Shown here one piece after another: positions 48,901 through 58,415 of a stretch of DNA of 64,000 nucleotides. The notes under the pieces were generated by a model that saw only the letters and a program-made list of their open reading frames with translations, searched no databases and was not told where the DNA came from. The stretch comes from Schistosoma mansoni (Eukaryota > Platyhelminthes > Trematoda > Strigeidida > Schistosomatidae): contig NC_031502.1 of NCBI RefSeq assembly GCF_000237925.1, positions 23,667,794-23,731,793 on the forward strand, read 5' to 3'. The number at the start of each line of letters is the position of its first letter. Within the stretch, counting starts at the first letter, position 1. A program made the translations under genes and the position numbers.

Positions 48901-51900
48901 CATAAACTCTTCATTTGATGTTTAGAAATCTTTATATCTGATTGGTCGTCGGGATATGTTAATTAAGTGGAAACGGAACAAATTTCATACTCAAATATTT
49001 TATTGCCAACTTTGATGTTCACCTTTATCAAAATGCTTCTTTCTTCAAGTCGTCATTTGACGGTCTCTCTCGGGAATTGTGGTGTTTTAGATCATGAAGT
49101 TAAACACTTTTTTTCTGACTCTACGTTTTGCTTGGTCTTTTATGCGGGGAATGCTGATTGTCTTACAAGATTCTCTTGTACGAAAGAATATTTTAATCAA
49201 TTTCACGGATTACTGGAATGGTAAAATTTGTAGTGTCTTGCTTTGTCAAACCCACATGGGTTATTCTACTTCTATACAGACCGATCTATTCATTCTTTTC
49301 ATGTCACATTTCGACCTATTTAATTACTCGCCTAATAACTTTGATTGTTTTTATATGAGCGCATGCGTCCATTGCTTATTCTACTCATTACGCGTCTGTA
49401 ACTTGTTTTTGTCTGACTATAAATACCTGGTCACATATAATCAAATCGAGTTGGCTCACTCGCCTTCTCGGCTTCTTATTCTAAATATGTTTGGATAAAC
49501 AAATGTTTAACACCAATTCCCCCAACTCAGCCCGTATTCGGCTTCTTATTACCGCCGTCGCACAAGCAGCGTTAGCCTACACAATATCCGGAGTTAAATG
49601 TAATTTTTATTTCCATAGCATATTCGTACGTCCATCCAAACCGAAGTCAGGTACTAGACTACAAAAGATTTATTTAGTTTTAAAAATTTTTCGAAGGAAA
49701 GTAATAGTTTTGTATTTTTAATCTGGTTAGAATTATCCTACTCTAACTTTCGTTTATGCTCATCCTAGTCCTTAAGCTTATAATTTGTAAAGTTTCTGGT
49801 TGTTTTTTACTGTTGCTTGGTTAAGAGTTACAAGCTACATTTCTAGACGCATTAAAAATCTCTGCACAATGAATACTTGAGAAAATAATTCATATCGATC
49901 ACAACATAAGATCATTTTACTGATTATTTATTAGACATTTTAGGCATTTTTAAATCTGTGATCATGGTTCAAAATGTGAAGATTTATTTTTAGTGGATCT
50001 GTTTTGTTCAGGTGAACCTTTTGGATTAAATGAGTTTCTTAATATATTTAAATGTTTTAAAGATTTTCAAAAGGTGAACACTGCTACTTTATGATGCTGC
50101 CTTTATAACCCTATATACAGATTCAAAGTTGAAGTAATATAAAATCTTCCACAAATCTACATCAGTTAAATGACTTCCCGATATTTATTCAACTGACTTG
50201 AGGAAATCGAATGACTGAAGGAATCAAGTTGGTTTCCATATATCAAGCAGTGTGTCATATATAAAACATACATCTTAACTANNNNNNNNNNNNNNNNNNN
50301 NNNNNNNNNNNNNNNNNNNNNNNNNNNNNNNNNNNNNNNNNNNNNNNNNNNNNNNNNNNNNNNNNNNNNNNNNNNNNNNNNNNNNNNNNNNNNNNNNNNN
50401 NNNNNNNNNNNNNNNNNNNNNNNNNNNNNNNNNNNNNNNNNNNNNNNNNNNNNNNNNNNNNNNNNNNNNNNNNNNNNNNNNGACTGTTTGAAGTAATCTT
50501 ATTTATACTTGATTGAAATAAACCCAACAAGCCCCTATTTCAGTGTAAAATGCCAATCAAACTAAGAAATAATAATCCATATTATTTTAGCTAAACAAGG
50601 TGATGTAACTCAGAAACTTAGTTTATCGTCTCCTAGTATTTGAAATGATGAGTAATGGAATTGAGTATCAATGTGAACATTAATGGGATTCAAGACCATC
50701 CAATCCATAGGTTCAAAGAAAACAAAATGGAATATCTTGGACTCTACTGTCAGATTGCAAACACTCATGGAATTGTCGAATCTTTTATGTAAGAAAATAT
50801 TCAATAATATATTGTTCTAATGTATGATTGATGTCATTCGAGTTCAACTGACGGCCAACTGGTTTCTATCCAGATAGAACCCCTACCAAATATAATATTT
50901 TGTTACTTTTTTTAAGTTACTTATAAAATAGCAGTAGTATAGTACAATTTCAAGTAATTATTGCATTCCTATTATCATATTACTTCTTACATATAATCAT
51001 AACATTAAAATGAATTATTAGGAATTCAAAATAAACTGTATTATTAACCAGCCACTTTATCACTTAGATTAATTTGTTATTTTATTACTTTACTGTTGAA
51101 AATTGGTGCACTTTTATTGCATGATAATTTTCTGGCCAGCGTTTTTTAGCTAGTTAGATTTCTAGAGGATGGGGTCGCTAACCCCATACTCAACCCTTCT
51201 CCTTTACCCGGGCTTTTGACCGGCAGTAGCCCCTGGAGGAGCTACAGGCGGAGTTACGCCGGGAAATGGAGACAGACATGAGAAAAATAAATAAAAATTG
51301 GATAGAACTAGAAAGGAAGGCCCAGGACAGAGTGGTTTGACTCTCTATGTTAAACTGCTAAAAAACCTGTAATATCAATCAGTTTTGTTTATAATAAAAA
51401 GTACGGTCAAAAATAAATTGAAAAAACAAAACAAAATAAAATACACAAAGTGAAACTAATGTTTTGCAGTTTCTATTTTCTAAATCGTTCATCGTAAACA
51501 TTATTACTTTCATATTACAGAAACATGAGAGTAAAGGTGGTTATAAGTTACAATTATAAGTGTGAAATATTTCAAATCTACACATTTTGTAAGCAAAGAT
51601 GGATAGTGGCTAGCAGTGGAATCCACGACGCGCGTTTCGTTCTATTTGGGACTTGTCAGCTGGATGTACCAGCATCTCAGAGTTGATGTTCACTCTGGGA
51701 CTCGAATCCAGTACTTTTCGTTTCAAACGCCATCGCATTATTCAATCAGCTGGGTTCGAGTCCCAGAGGTGCAGGTTTTTGCAAGATTTTCAAAAACAAC
51801 ATGGAGAACACCAACTCGGTCACACTTGATGGTGAAACTTTGGAAGATGAGGAATCTTTCACGTAGCTGGGAAGCATCATCGATGAACAAGGAGGATCTG

Positions 51901-54887
51901 ATGCAGATGTAAAGGTGAGGATGAGCAAAGCAAGGACAGCATTTATACAATTGAAGAACATATAGAACTTAAAACAACTCTCAATTAACTTCAAAGTAAG
52001 AATCTTCAATACGAACGTCAAGACAATCAGTTCTACTGTACGGAGCTGAAATGTGGAGAACTTCTGCAACCATCATCAAGAAGGTACACGTATTTATAAA
52101 TAGTTGTCTTCGAAAAATAATCAACATTCGCTGACCGGATATTATCAGCAATAGCGTTTTATGGGAGAAGACAAACCATCTTCCAGCTGAAGAGGAAATT
52201 AGGGAAAGACGTTGGAAGTGGATAGGACATACATTAAGAAAATCACCAAACTGCATCACTATGCAAGGGCTAACTTGGAATCCTGAAGGGAAGCGAAAAA
52301 AAGGAAGGCCAAATAAAACATTACGCTGTTAAATAGAAGCAGATATGAAAAGGATGAATGTTAACTGGAAAGAACTGGAAAGGATTGCTCAGGACAGGGT
52401 TGAATGGACAATGGTTGTGGGTGGCCTATGCTCCTCGACGAGGGGTAACAGGCGTAGGTAAGTATGTAATTGCACATTTTGAATTGATTATAAATTGACG
52501 GGTACACCTAACGTATTTTTTAACAGAAAGTACAAGTTTGTTATTAGTATCGTGTAACGAATTTCATTTGATGTGATTGAGTTTATAATGCAAGATATAA
52601 TAAGCGATCAGTTATTTATGGCTGTGTGAGATGCCACAGTAAACTAAATATATTTTGAAGGTTTGTTTGTATGATAACAAAAAATTCCCGTAACCTTCCA
52701 TATTGGAATCGTATTAGGCTTCAAAATTAATGACATAAATAGATACAGATTATCCATTAGTATGAGCAAAGTTTGTAGCCAAATTGAACGTTTAACACCG
52801 AAATAACTTGATGTGGAATGATAAAAGCTAACAAATAATTTTAGATTATCATTATTATTATTTAAACACAAACATTGGTACAAGGAGCCACCAAATACGT
52901 ATGTACCACATAAATCATTCGATCTGTTTGATGTGTGGGATACAGACTGGGTGCCTAAAACGAAACAGGTGATTTTCTTAGGAGACCATACCCGAAGCCT
53001 TTGACTTCGCAGATATGATCTACAAGGCAGTGAAGTGACGTTAGGAGATGCAATCCCATGGTAAAGGTTGATCAGCAATGGGTTCGTACTCCATTTTTCC
53101 TTTTGGATCCTGGAGCCCGTGTGCACCATTGGTCTGGAATCAGGGCTTGCCAACTCCCCTATGTAGACCCTCCGTGTCCACCAACCCAAAAAAACTTGAA
53201 TACCTACAGCTCAACGGACTAACTATCATTTCATTACAGTGATAGAACTCTATAAACACGGTAAAACAAGAAAATGTCGACAAAAACTGAAATATTAACA
53301 GCTGGAGTAAAATTCTTTAGATTATTAAATAATCCAATAGAATATAGGTTATCACTTTATGAAAACAATCAGCTAATCTCTATAAATACAAGATTTTGAC
53401 CAATATCTAAATTGATTGGAAAAATTTAAAATGAACTTACCGCTGAATAAGTTTTCTTGACTAAACATTATCACTTGTTATTAGCTTACAAATAATGACA
53501 AGATCATCAATTCTAGGAAATAATAATTCTATCGGTTGATGTTATCACAGGTCTTTTAACACACACAATAATTTAAAAACTACTAGTCATTGATAAGATT
53601 AGGTAGTTTGAAAATGATTATTGTTAAAACAGAACCTAACTCACTTTATTTTTTATTCTATTTGTAGTGTACTGTTTAAATGAATAACAGTGACCTTCAG
53701 AAATTTAAACGCCAACCAATAATCTGAATTTATCTCCGCCTTGTAAATAACAAGTTTCATTACAAATAATAAATAACTTTTAGTAGTATGTGCAATAACC
53801 AATTTTTCTCTGATTTTCATGCTAATTCTTTAAAAGTATGTATTGCTTACATTTTTAATTTTAATTAACTTTATAAAGTAAAGGATAAATGGGAACCGTT
53901 AGAGGCTAAATTAAACATTAAAAAAAAAACATTTAAATAAAGCCACCACAAAAGGTTCCGCATCTGAACTGACGTTTTATGACATGAAATTGTAACTTAC
54001 TTTAATATTTTGAAAGGATGAGAATTTTGTTGAATAAAGTTTTTGTCATCACATTCAATACATATTTATTATATGAAGAGTATGTTTACTTCTGCTACTG
54101 AGATATTCTACGCTGAATAAATAAATTATAAGATTGTGACTGAGTTTGTATTTTCTATAGCACGTAGAGAGGTTGCATGAGTTGGATTAGAAACAAGCCA
54201 TGTTACAAGAGCATTAATGAATAATCCTAAAAACTTTAATTTTATCGGTTCTTGTAGCTTCATTAACTTTCAAATTCCGTAAATTACTGAGATTATTTGA
54301 GTGTAAAATCGGTGCAGATTCGCCACAATTAACTCCTGTTTAAGTTGCATAAACGAATTTTTTGTTATCCTTTATTTATTGATTTGTTCACTGAATATTT
54401 GAAACGTGAAAAATATGTAGCTCTTGTATAGTTGATTCTATATTTCAAAGTCTTCAAAGTCGTTTGGACGAATATATTTAAATTACTTTTTTTTCTTTTA
54501 AATATTGTGTGGCGACGATTTTCTTAATCTGAATGTGTGTATCGTTTGGATCTTACCAAAATTATTTAACTGCATCTGAAAACCTGAAAGTTGAGGTTGT
54601 TTCTTTTTCTGTCAGTAAATATTTTGAATAAAAGTCATTTAGTTTGTTTTGTTATCTGTATTTTCTAATTTCTCTTTTTATTTAATATCAGACTGAGTAG
54701 AAAATTCTACAAAACGATATTAGAGTACAACCAGACAGTGAACAGTATTGAGAAACATAAACTCCTTACTTTATACGACAACTATCCTGAGTTATTGGAT
54801 TATAAAAAATATGTATTTCCAAAATCTGAACAGTCTTTTCACCATTTACCAAATTATTTACAAATAACACCTCAATGTACACGTTAA
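33741..54887 (+). CDS. CD36-family class B scavenger receptor, 12 exons, 534 residues
   Basis: Exons: 33741-33866, 34362-34519, 35363-35516, 40692-40844, 41714-41805, 42383-42432, 43657-43784, 44708-44974, 46462-46532, 47502-47562, 48549-48697, 54692-54887. All introns are GT-AG and phases agree throughout (1605 nt). An in-frame TGA nine bases upstream fixes the start. Order: short basic N-tail with Cys2 and Cys7; membrane segment about 9-31; ectodomain with IIKK, EVGPYVY, EIIWGY, MINGS, ICRS, three Cys-box cysteines and [12 protein letters not shown]; second membrane segment about 443-466; 68-residue cytoplasmic tail. Six N-glycosylation sequons are seen. Family members bind lipoproteins, fatty acids or modified LDL at the cell surface or in lysosomes; a CD36-like receptor is known from the S. 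mansoni tegument. The CXC pair typical of the family keeps only its first cysteine. A small exon in the 5.2-kb intron 3 could be missed, as that part is about 10 residues shorter than human CD36. A possible AATAAA signal lies at 55021. Confidence 0.92.
33876..33911. repeat. (TA)n microsatellite in intron 1
   Basis: About 18 uninterrupted TA units starting ten bases after the exon 1 donor. Confidence 0.9.
34362..34519 (+). CDS. CD36-like gene, exon 2 (43-95)
   Basis: Begins [14 protein letters not shown] and ends EVGPYVY, the most conserved N-terminal landmark of the family (GPYxY). Donor GTAAGA, phase 2. Confidence 0.92.
35363..35516 (+). CDS. CD36-like gene, exon 3 (95-146)
   Basis: Completes a Trp codon, continues [14 protein letters not shown] and reaches the ITSLDLFAG segment, which matches the VLNLAVAA region of CD36. 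Three N-glycosylation sequons. Donor GTAAGC, phase 0. Confidence 0.88.
35686..35956 (-). mobile_element. Sm-alpha-type SINE with tRNA-like head, antisense in intron 3
   Basis: Minus-strand order: tRNA-like head (35885-35953) with a box B-like GGGTTCGAGTCCC and a box A-like TAAGCCGATAAGG, then the hammerhead, then the tail near 35686. It is the most complete copy in the window and shows the full pol III-ribozyme architecture known for Sm-alpha. Confidence 0.82.
35812..35868 (-). ncRNA. Sm-alpha hammerhead, partly decayed
   Basis: CUGACGAG (35846-35853) and GAAAC are kept, but stem II has lost pairing (GUCUU against AGGAG) and stem III is two bases shorter than in the copy at 28064-28116. Activity is doubtful. 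Confidence 0.65.
35960..36112 (+). mobile_element. Decayed Sm-alpha-type SINE, head-to-head with the previous copy
   Basis: The plus strand shows GTACTGGGTCCGAGTCCCC (box B region), then the linker ACTCTGAGATTCATGTA and CTGAAGAG (36072-36079), matching the head-to-ribozyme order of its neighbour in the opposite direction. The GAAAC side of the core is not preserved, so the ribozyme is dead. Confidence 0.65.
40692..40844 (+). CDS. CD36-like gene, exon 4 (147-197)
   Basis: Contains PNEIIWGY, equivalent to RELLWGY of CD36, then CHTFGQC, a cysteine pair not found in the human protein. Acceptor ATTACAG, donor GTGAGT, phase 0. Confidence 0.88.
41714..41805 (+). CDS. CD36-like gene, exon 5 (198-228)
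   Basis: [14 protein letters not shown] then [14 protein letters not shown], matching the YNNTADGVYKVFNGKDN to TYKGKR part of CD36. Preceded by a long T tract and CAG; phase 2. Confidence 0.9.
42383..42432 (+). CDS. CD36-like gene, exon 6 (228-245)
   Basis: A 50-nt exon reading [17 protein letters not shown], aligned with RNLSYWESHCDMINGT. Donor GTGAGG, phase 1. It is too short to appear as an open frame by length alone. Confidence 0.88.
42901..43090 (-). mobile_element. tRNA-derived SINE, second subfamily, in intron 6
   Basis: The minus strand reads AGCTCAGTAGTTTATAGG (box A-like), then CGGTTCGAATCCCGCGTGC (a clean box B), then GAGGAGTCCCATGTTAGGA, which looks like a worn hammerhead stem II region. 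The head differs from Sm-alpha. Related ribozyme-bearing SINEs exist in schistosomes; no intact core is left here. Confidence 0.65.
43657..43784 (+). CDS. CD36-like gene, exon 7 (245-287)
   Basis: Holds FVPGICRSV, equivalent to FSSDICRSI with the conserved disulfide cysteine. The donor is GTGTGC, weaker than the others; phase 0. Confidence 0.88.
44708..44974 (+). CDS. CD36-like gene, exon 8 (288-376)
   Basis: The longest exon. [13 protein letters not shown] leads to the cysteine box FCQGQ, PKCAPEG, SPCLKS and then PGHFGGADP, in place of the usual LPHF-YADP. Ends VLYVDP before GTAAGT; phase 0. Confidence 0.92.
46462..46532 (+). CDS. CD36-like gene, exon 9 (377-400)
   Basis: [18 protein letters not shown], the family's P-x-TG-T-L signature followed by the tunnel strand. 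Donor GTAAGC, phase 2. Confidence 0.9.
47502..47562 (+). CDS. CD36-like gene, exon 10 (400-420)
   Basis: [20 protein letters not shown], equivalent to the strand before WLNET in CD36. Donor GTAAGT, phase 0. Confidence 0.88.
48549..48697 (+). CDS. CD36-like gene, exon 11 (421-470)
   Basis: A juxtamembrane segment, then a hydrophobic helix (about 443-466) ending in IIRIAR, the second transmembrane pass. Donor GTAAGG, phase 2. Confidence 0.92.
48828..49063 (+). repeat. Dispersed repeat, copy 1
   Basis: Shares long stretches with 55683-55870 in reverse orientation (for example GGATTACATGATTGGAGTAA and GTTGTTAACAAAT) and, in its last 100 bases, with 56193-56330. It has about 90 bases more than copy 2 in the middle. 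No coding or LTR features; identity unknown. The GC-richer tract up to about 49600 may belong to the same element. Confidence 0.6.
50282..50481. other. Assembly gap (200 N)
   Basis: Exactly 200 undetermined bases inside intron 11. The round number suggests a fixed-size placeholder, so the true distance is unknown. Confidence 0.99.
51155..51360 (+). mobile_element. RTE-type LINE 3' fragment
   Basis: A GC-rich lead of about 100 bases is followed by codons reading [19 protein letters not shown], the C-terminal signature of the schistosome RTE-clade (SR2-like) polyprotein, also present at about 52345-52400. Only the last codons remain; strongly truncated. Confidence 0.65.
51588..51745 (-). mobile_element. 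Sm-alpha-type SINE fragment in intron 11
   Basis: Minus-strand order: part of the tRNA-like head (box B-like GGATTCGAGTCCCAG), linker, hammerhead. The tail beyond about 51588 is missing. Directly to its right lies plus-strand SINE-like sequence joined to a LINE fragment. Confidence 0.75.
51613..51670 (-). ncRNA. Sm-alpha hammerhead with mutated catalytic G
   Basis: The core reads CUGACAAG (51652-51659) instead of CUGACGAG, so the base at position 8, the guanosine acting in catalysis, is A. GAAAC and the GUC site are present. Expected to be inactive. Confidence 0.75.
51746..52470 (+). mobile_element. RTE-clade LINE (SR2-like) C-terminal fragment
   Basis: Translated pieces include [44 protein letters not shown] and [18 protein letters not shown], the well-known C-terminal region of schistosome RTE-type endonuclease-reverse transcriptases. 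The 3' end is GGGGTAACAGGCGTAGGTAAG, as in the family. Endonuclease and catalytic reverse transcriptase are absent, and what remains has several stops and at least two frame shifts. The left edge is fused to a tRNA-like box B (GGGTTCGAGTCCCAGAGG, from 51753). Confidence 0.82.
52858..53193 (-). mobile_element. Second copy of the 963-1488 element family, older
   Basis: The reverse complement aligns along its length with about 1150-1485 (shared: CCAATGGTGCACA, GTCAAAGGCT, TTGTACCAAT) at roughly three quarters identity, ending in an ATT-rich tail. The 5' part is missing. A 181-codon minus-strand frame overlapping it is not a gene. Confidence 0.75.
54692..54887 (+). CDS. CD36-like gene, exon 12 (470-534) and stop
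   Basis: Encodes the cytoplasmic tail. It is rich in Tyr and Lys, with YKTI (476-479) and YPEL (501-504) fitting the YxxPhi sorting pattern. Stop TAA at 54885-54887. Confidence 0.88.
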
Positions 54888-55682
54888 AAAGCATAAGTTG
54901 TTACTAACTATTATGTTACATCACTTTTTGTAGCTTTAATATCAAATGAACTTCCATCAGATACAACATACAAAGTTATGTTTACCAAAATCTGACCAAA
55001 TTTGCAGACTTCAGTGCTTCAATAAACTAAACCTGAGCACTAATATCAATGGAAACAGTAATAAAGTAGTATCACCAAGCGCCAAGCAACGGTTGCAACA
55101 TTAGAATTAGGATTGTGAATGTATATCCAAAGACGCGATTGGTAAGTTGTTTTGAAAGAACACTTGTTACAAATACACTGATAGCATGAAATAATTTGTA
55201 CAAAGAAAATTCGTGATCAGAAGTGAGAGCAGTTTGGAGTCATAGACATTGTAAGCACTGAGTTATCTTTAGGAAGTGGATTAAGCGCGTAAGGGGCCTT
55301 GAAAAAAAGTAAACCTGTAACGTCATGAATACTTTAAAATGATTGATTAGGCAAGAGATAAAAAAAAGCTTAAAATCAGTATTCTTAGTAAATGGGACAT
55401 CATGTTTGCGAATAAATGTGGAAACGAGAAGCAATTCCATTCTCGCTAAATATTACCTATAATTATCTATAAAAAACCCGAAGCAAAACAAAACAATATG
55501 CTTTGGTAAGTCTATCGTCATATATCAATTTACATGTGCCGTAACGTACATATTCAACTTAATTTCATATCAGTGAATCAAATTACTCACAAAAGAAAAA
55601 AGTGTGAAAAATGGTATTCTCAAGTGAAAGTGCGACAAAAAAGTGAATTTTGAAACGATGAGCGAAAAACGTCGTGATGGAA

Positions 55683-55870
55683 TACATTCTAAAGAGAGAC
55701 CGTCAAATGACAACTTGAAGAAAGAAGCATTTTGATTAATCAGATATAAAGATTTCTAAACATCAAATGAGGAGTTTATGTTGAGCAAATGTGTCGAACT
55801 TCTGAATTTGTTAACAACTTGGTATTCTTATTACTCCAACCATGTAATCCATCACATCTATCTCGAACAT
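55683..55870 (-). repeat. Dispersed repeat, copy 2 (reverse)
   Basis: The reverse complement matches 48828-49063 except for the block missing in the middle. Confidence 0.65.
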
Positions 55871-56192
55871 AATGATCATAGTGTAGTGAACAAGAACATG
55901 AGAGAGGACAGTGGAATGTACTGAGGCGCAAAATACAGAATATCTCAGTAAAATATGAAAATCATACAGTAAATAGTTAATTGGCAAACTATCAATCAAT
56001 CGCCTTAATCTTGACTGTTCCTTCTGCTAATATCAGTCCATCGTCATCGATTATTATTGTTCATACATTTTCATACCAAATGCGTTTCGTTATCGGTCTT
56101 CTACTGAAATATATTCAATGCCCGACCACCGTTATATACTACTTATGTGAATGTAAGTAACCCACATCACAGTAGAGGTATAGAAACAGAGG

Positions 56193-56330
56193 GAAAAACG
56201 GACAAATTTCATATTCAAAGATTTTGATTGCCATCTATAATACTCAACTTTATCAACATGCTCTTTTCTTCTGGTCGTATTTCGACGATTTCCTTTTATT
56301 AAATTGCAACGTTCTCATTGTATATTGTTT
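56193..56330 (+). repeat. Dispersed repeat, partial copy 3
   Basis: Resembles the right half of copy 1 (CAAATTTCATA-TCAAA, ATTGCCA, TTTATCAA-ATGCT). About 320 bases from copy 2 and in the opposite orientation. Confidence 0.45.
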
Positions 56331-57787
56331 TTTGTTCACAAGATTTTCTTCCGTTCATGCCGTTCGTTTATTAGAATATGTCTTGTATTTAGCATCTTGT
56401 TCACTTTGTGCATGTGAATTCTGCAACAGAAAGCCTGTTTTCTCCGGAGGATTTCCTTTCGAGCTCTCATGTATAGGTTGTATAATTTTTTCATCTAGCA
56501 TCTATTTCAGCGCTTTACTCTTGTGTCCATGGAAGGCAAATGAATAATTGATATGAAGTCTCCAATGAAAAACCATACTCACGTAATAATGAAACGGATA
56601 ATTGAAGAGAAGGGATAGATATTTCACTCATATAGAACAGGAAAAAAATTATGTTTTTTTACACCTTCCTTCACTCACTGTTTCATAAACTCACCTGTTT
56701 TCCTTGCTCCCTTATTAATGGATTCTTATGTTAAGCGAACTCATCGATAACGTAAAGTAAGGTAGTGTAACGGCATGAGTCTTCAACATGGAAAGTTTAA
56801 TGAGTTTACCTGTGAACAATATCTATTTAATTAAAACCACTATGATTTCATTAAGGCAATGAGGTATAATCATTGTCAAAAGTATTTTTAAATCAAAGTC
56901 AAAGGATTGAAACAATAATGGCAAATATTTTACACAAATAGATTGTTACAGAGTCTTAGATTCTTATAAATCTTCTTGTACAGAAGTTTGTAGAGTGAAT
57001 TTATAATGAAAATATTTTCTCTCTGATACTGAGTTACAAATATTCTCCCAAGACGACTCAGTAAATTAGGCTGCAATAATAGATCTAAAGAATGAATTAT
57101 TTTGTATCGTGAGGAAATAGATTATGGTTAGTATAAGCCTTAGCTTTCACAATGCATCAAGTCCTCTCTTAGTTCGTAAAATTTTGCAGTCCAAGTTGAA
57201 ATCAACCTTTAAGATTATGAAGTGTTGGATCACTTAGGTTAGATTACAATCAAATTTTATTTTTAGTAGGAACGCTAAATAAAATAAATTTTCAGCATTC
57301 TAGAAACAAACACAAAATTTGTTAGATAAAATAGGTTGTTTATTGTTAATGAATTTGTCTTATACAGCTCAGAAGTCGGTGTAACATAGATGTCTGGATT
57401 GCGCTTTGCTCTGGAACAAGGAGTATCTGAGTCCTGAGTTGATCAGTGAATAAGGCTGACATAGTTTTTTGCTATTTACGATTAAGTTGAAATCGAGATT
57501 ATAATTCGGTAGCGCCACGTCCTAAATTCCATTTTGAACTACCAAGGTCATATTTATTGTGTTCCTTACTGACACATCTTTGTGTCTGTACACATATACC
57601 CAACATTTCGTTTATATATCTAATAACGGGTTAAGAATTTTCCGAAAATTTCTCTAATTAGTTGTGCTTCAACTTCGACTAGCTAATTTGAGCACTTGAA
57701 ATGACTTCTGTCTTCTAATATTACTAGGTCGTCAATGTCAAGTGGGTTGCAGAATTTATTGATCTGGAATGACATACCTGACTAGTT

Positions 57788-58116
57788 TGTAGCTGTAAAT
57801 AATTCCCCAAAATCAATAGCTCATTAAGTGTTCGACATTGGATGCTGACCACTTTTGTTTAAGTGGACTTGTTTAACTGAAGGCTTTCGGTCATGCATCC
57901 GTACCAGATCACGTTTCAACTCGGCGTGGGACACAGCTCCTACGTTTCAATAGTCAGCTAAGAACGAACGCCTCTCGATATATTGGTAACGTATCAAATA
58001 TATCTTTCCTACCTCTTCTCGTCTGACTTCTGATTTCTATTTGGCCAAAAGGGTTTCGATTATAGAAGGTGCTACTGGTAGCTAATTGTAAAGTTAGAAT
58101 ACCAGCCGTATCCTCA
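57788..58116 (+). repeat. 5' LTR of the gypsy element
   Basis: Begins TGTAGCTG and ends TCCTCA. 329 bp, one substitution against the 3' LTR. Confidence 0.93.
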
Positions 58117-58117
58117 G

Positions 58118-58136
58118 TGGTGAGCCCGACGTGATC
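58118..58136 (+). promoter_or_regulatory. Primer binding site, tRNA-Trp type
   Basis: TGGTGAGCCCGACGTGATC lies one base after the 5' LTR. It differs by one base from the tRNA-Trp site used by avian retroviruses and agrees with the CsRn1 clade. Confidence 0.75.
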
Positions 58137-58415
58137 TGGTACACCAAGAAAATAAACTGTAAGTTTGTTTCTTTTCGGAATATTATTATTCATTGTTATT
58201 CTTTATTTGAACTTTATATATTGTAATATACTTTTTTTCGCGAGTTTTTCCGGACATATTTTAATTAGACATTTTTCGTTATCTATATTACTATGACGGA
58301 ACACTCACTTAAGGTTTCAGAGTTAAAATATATTCCCCCAACTTCGATTCAGTTAACGCCATTTTGGCCCGACAATATCGAGTCCTGATTCTGCTACGCA
58401 GAAGCTGATTTTTGC

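Larger units (their letters stand above)
48698..54691. other. Intron 11 of the CD36-like gene, repeat-loaded
   Basis: 6.0 kb between the second membrane segment and the tail exon. It holds the dispersed repeat at 48828, an assembly gap, LINE pieces, a SINE and a reversed copy of the 963-1488 element. Confidence 0.7.
54888..57783. other. 3' flank of the CD36-like gene with repeats
   Basis: Contains a possible AATAAA at 55021-55026 and two copies of the dispersed repeat. The remainder is AT-rich with no gene seen. Confidence 0.45.

Noticed and set aside
49094-49721. Frames of 134 and 76 codons in intron 11
   Set aside because: Leucine/phenylalanine-rich frames without domain or splice context; more likely part of an unknown repeat.
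52644-53189. 181-codon minus-strand frame
   Set aside because: It overlaps the reversed copy of the 963-1488 repeat, and its residues mirror frames in that repeat. No independent coding evidence.
57954-58193. 79-codon minus-strand frame
   Set aside because: Lies within the gypsy 5' LTR and is simply an antisense frame.
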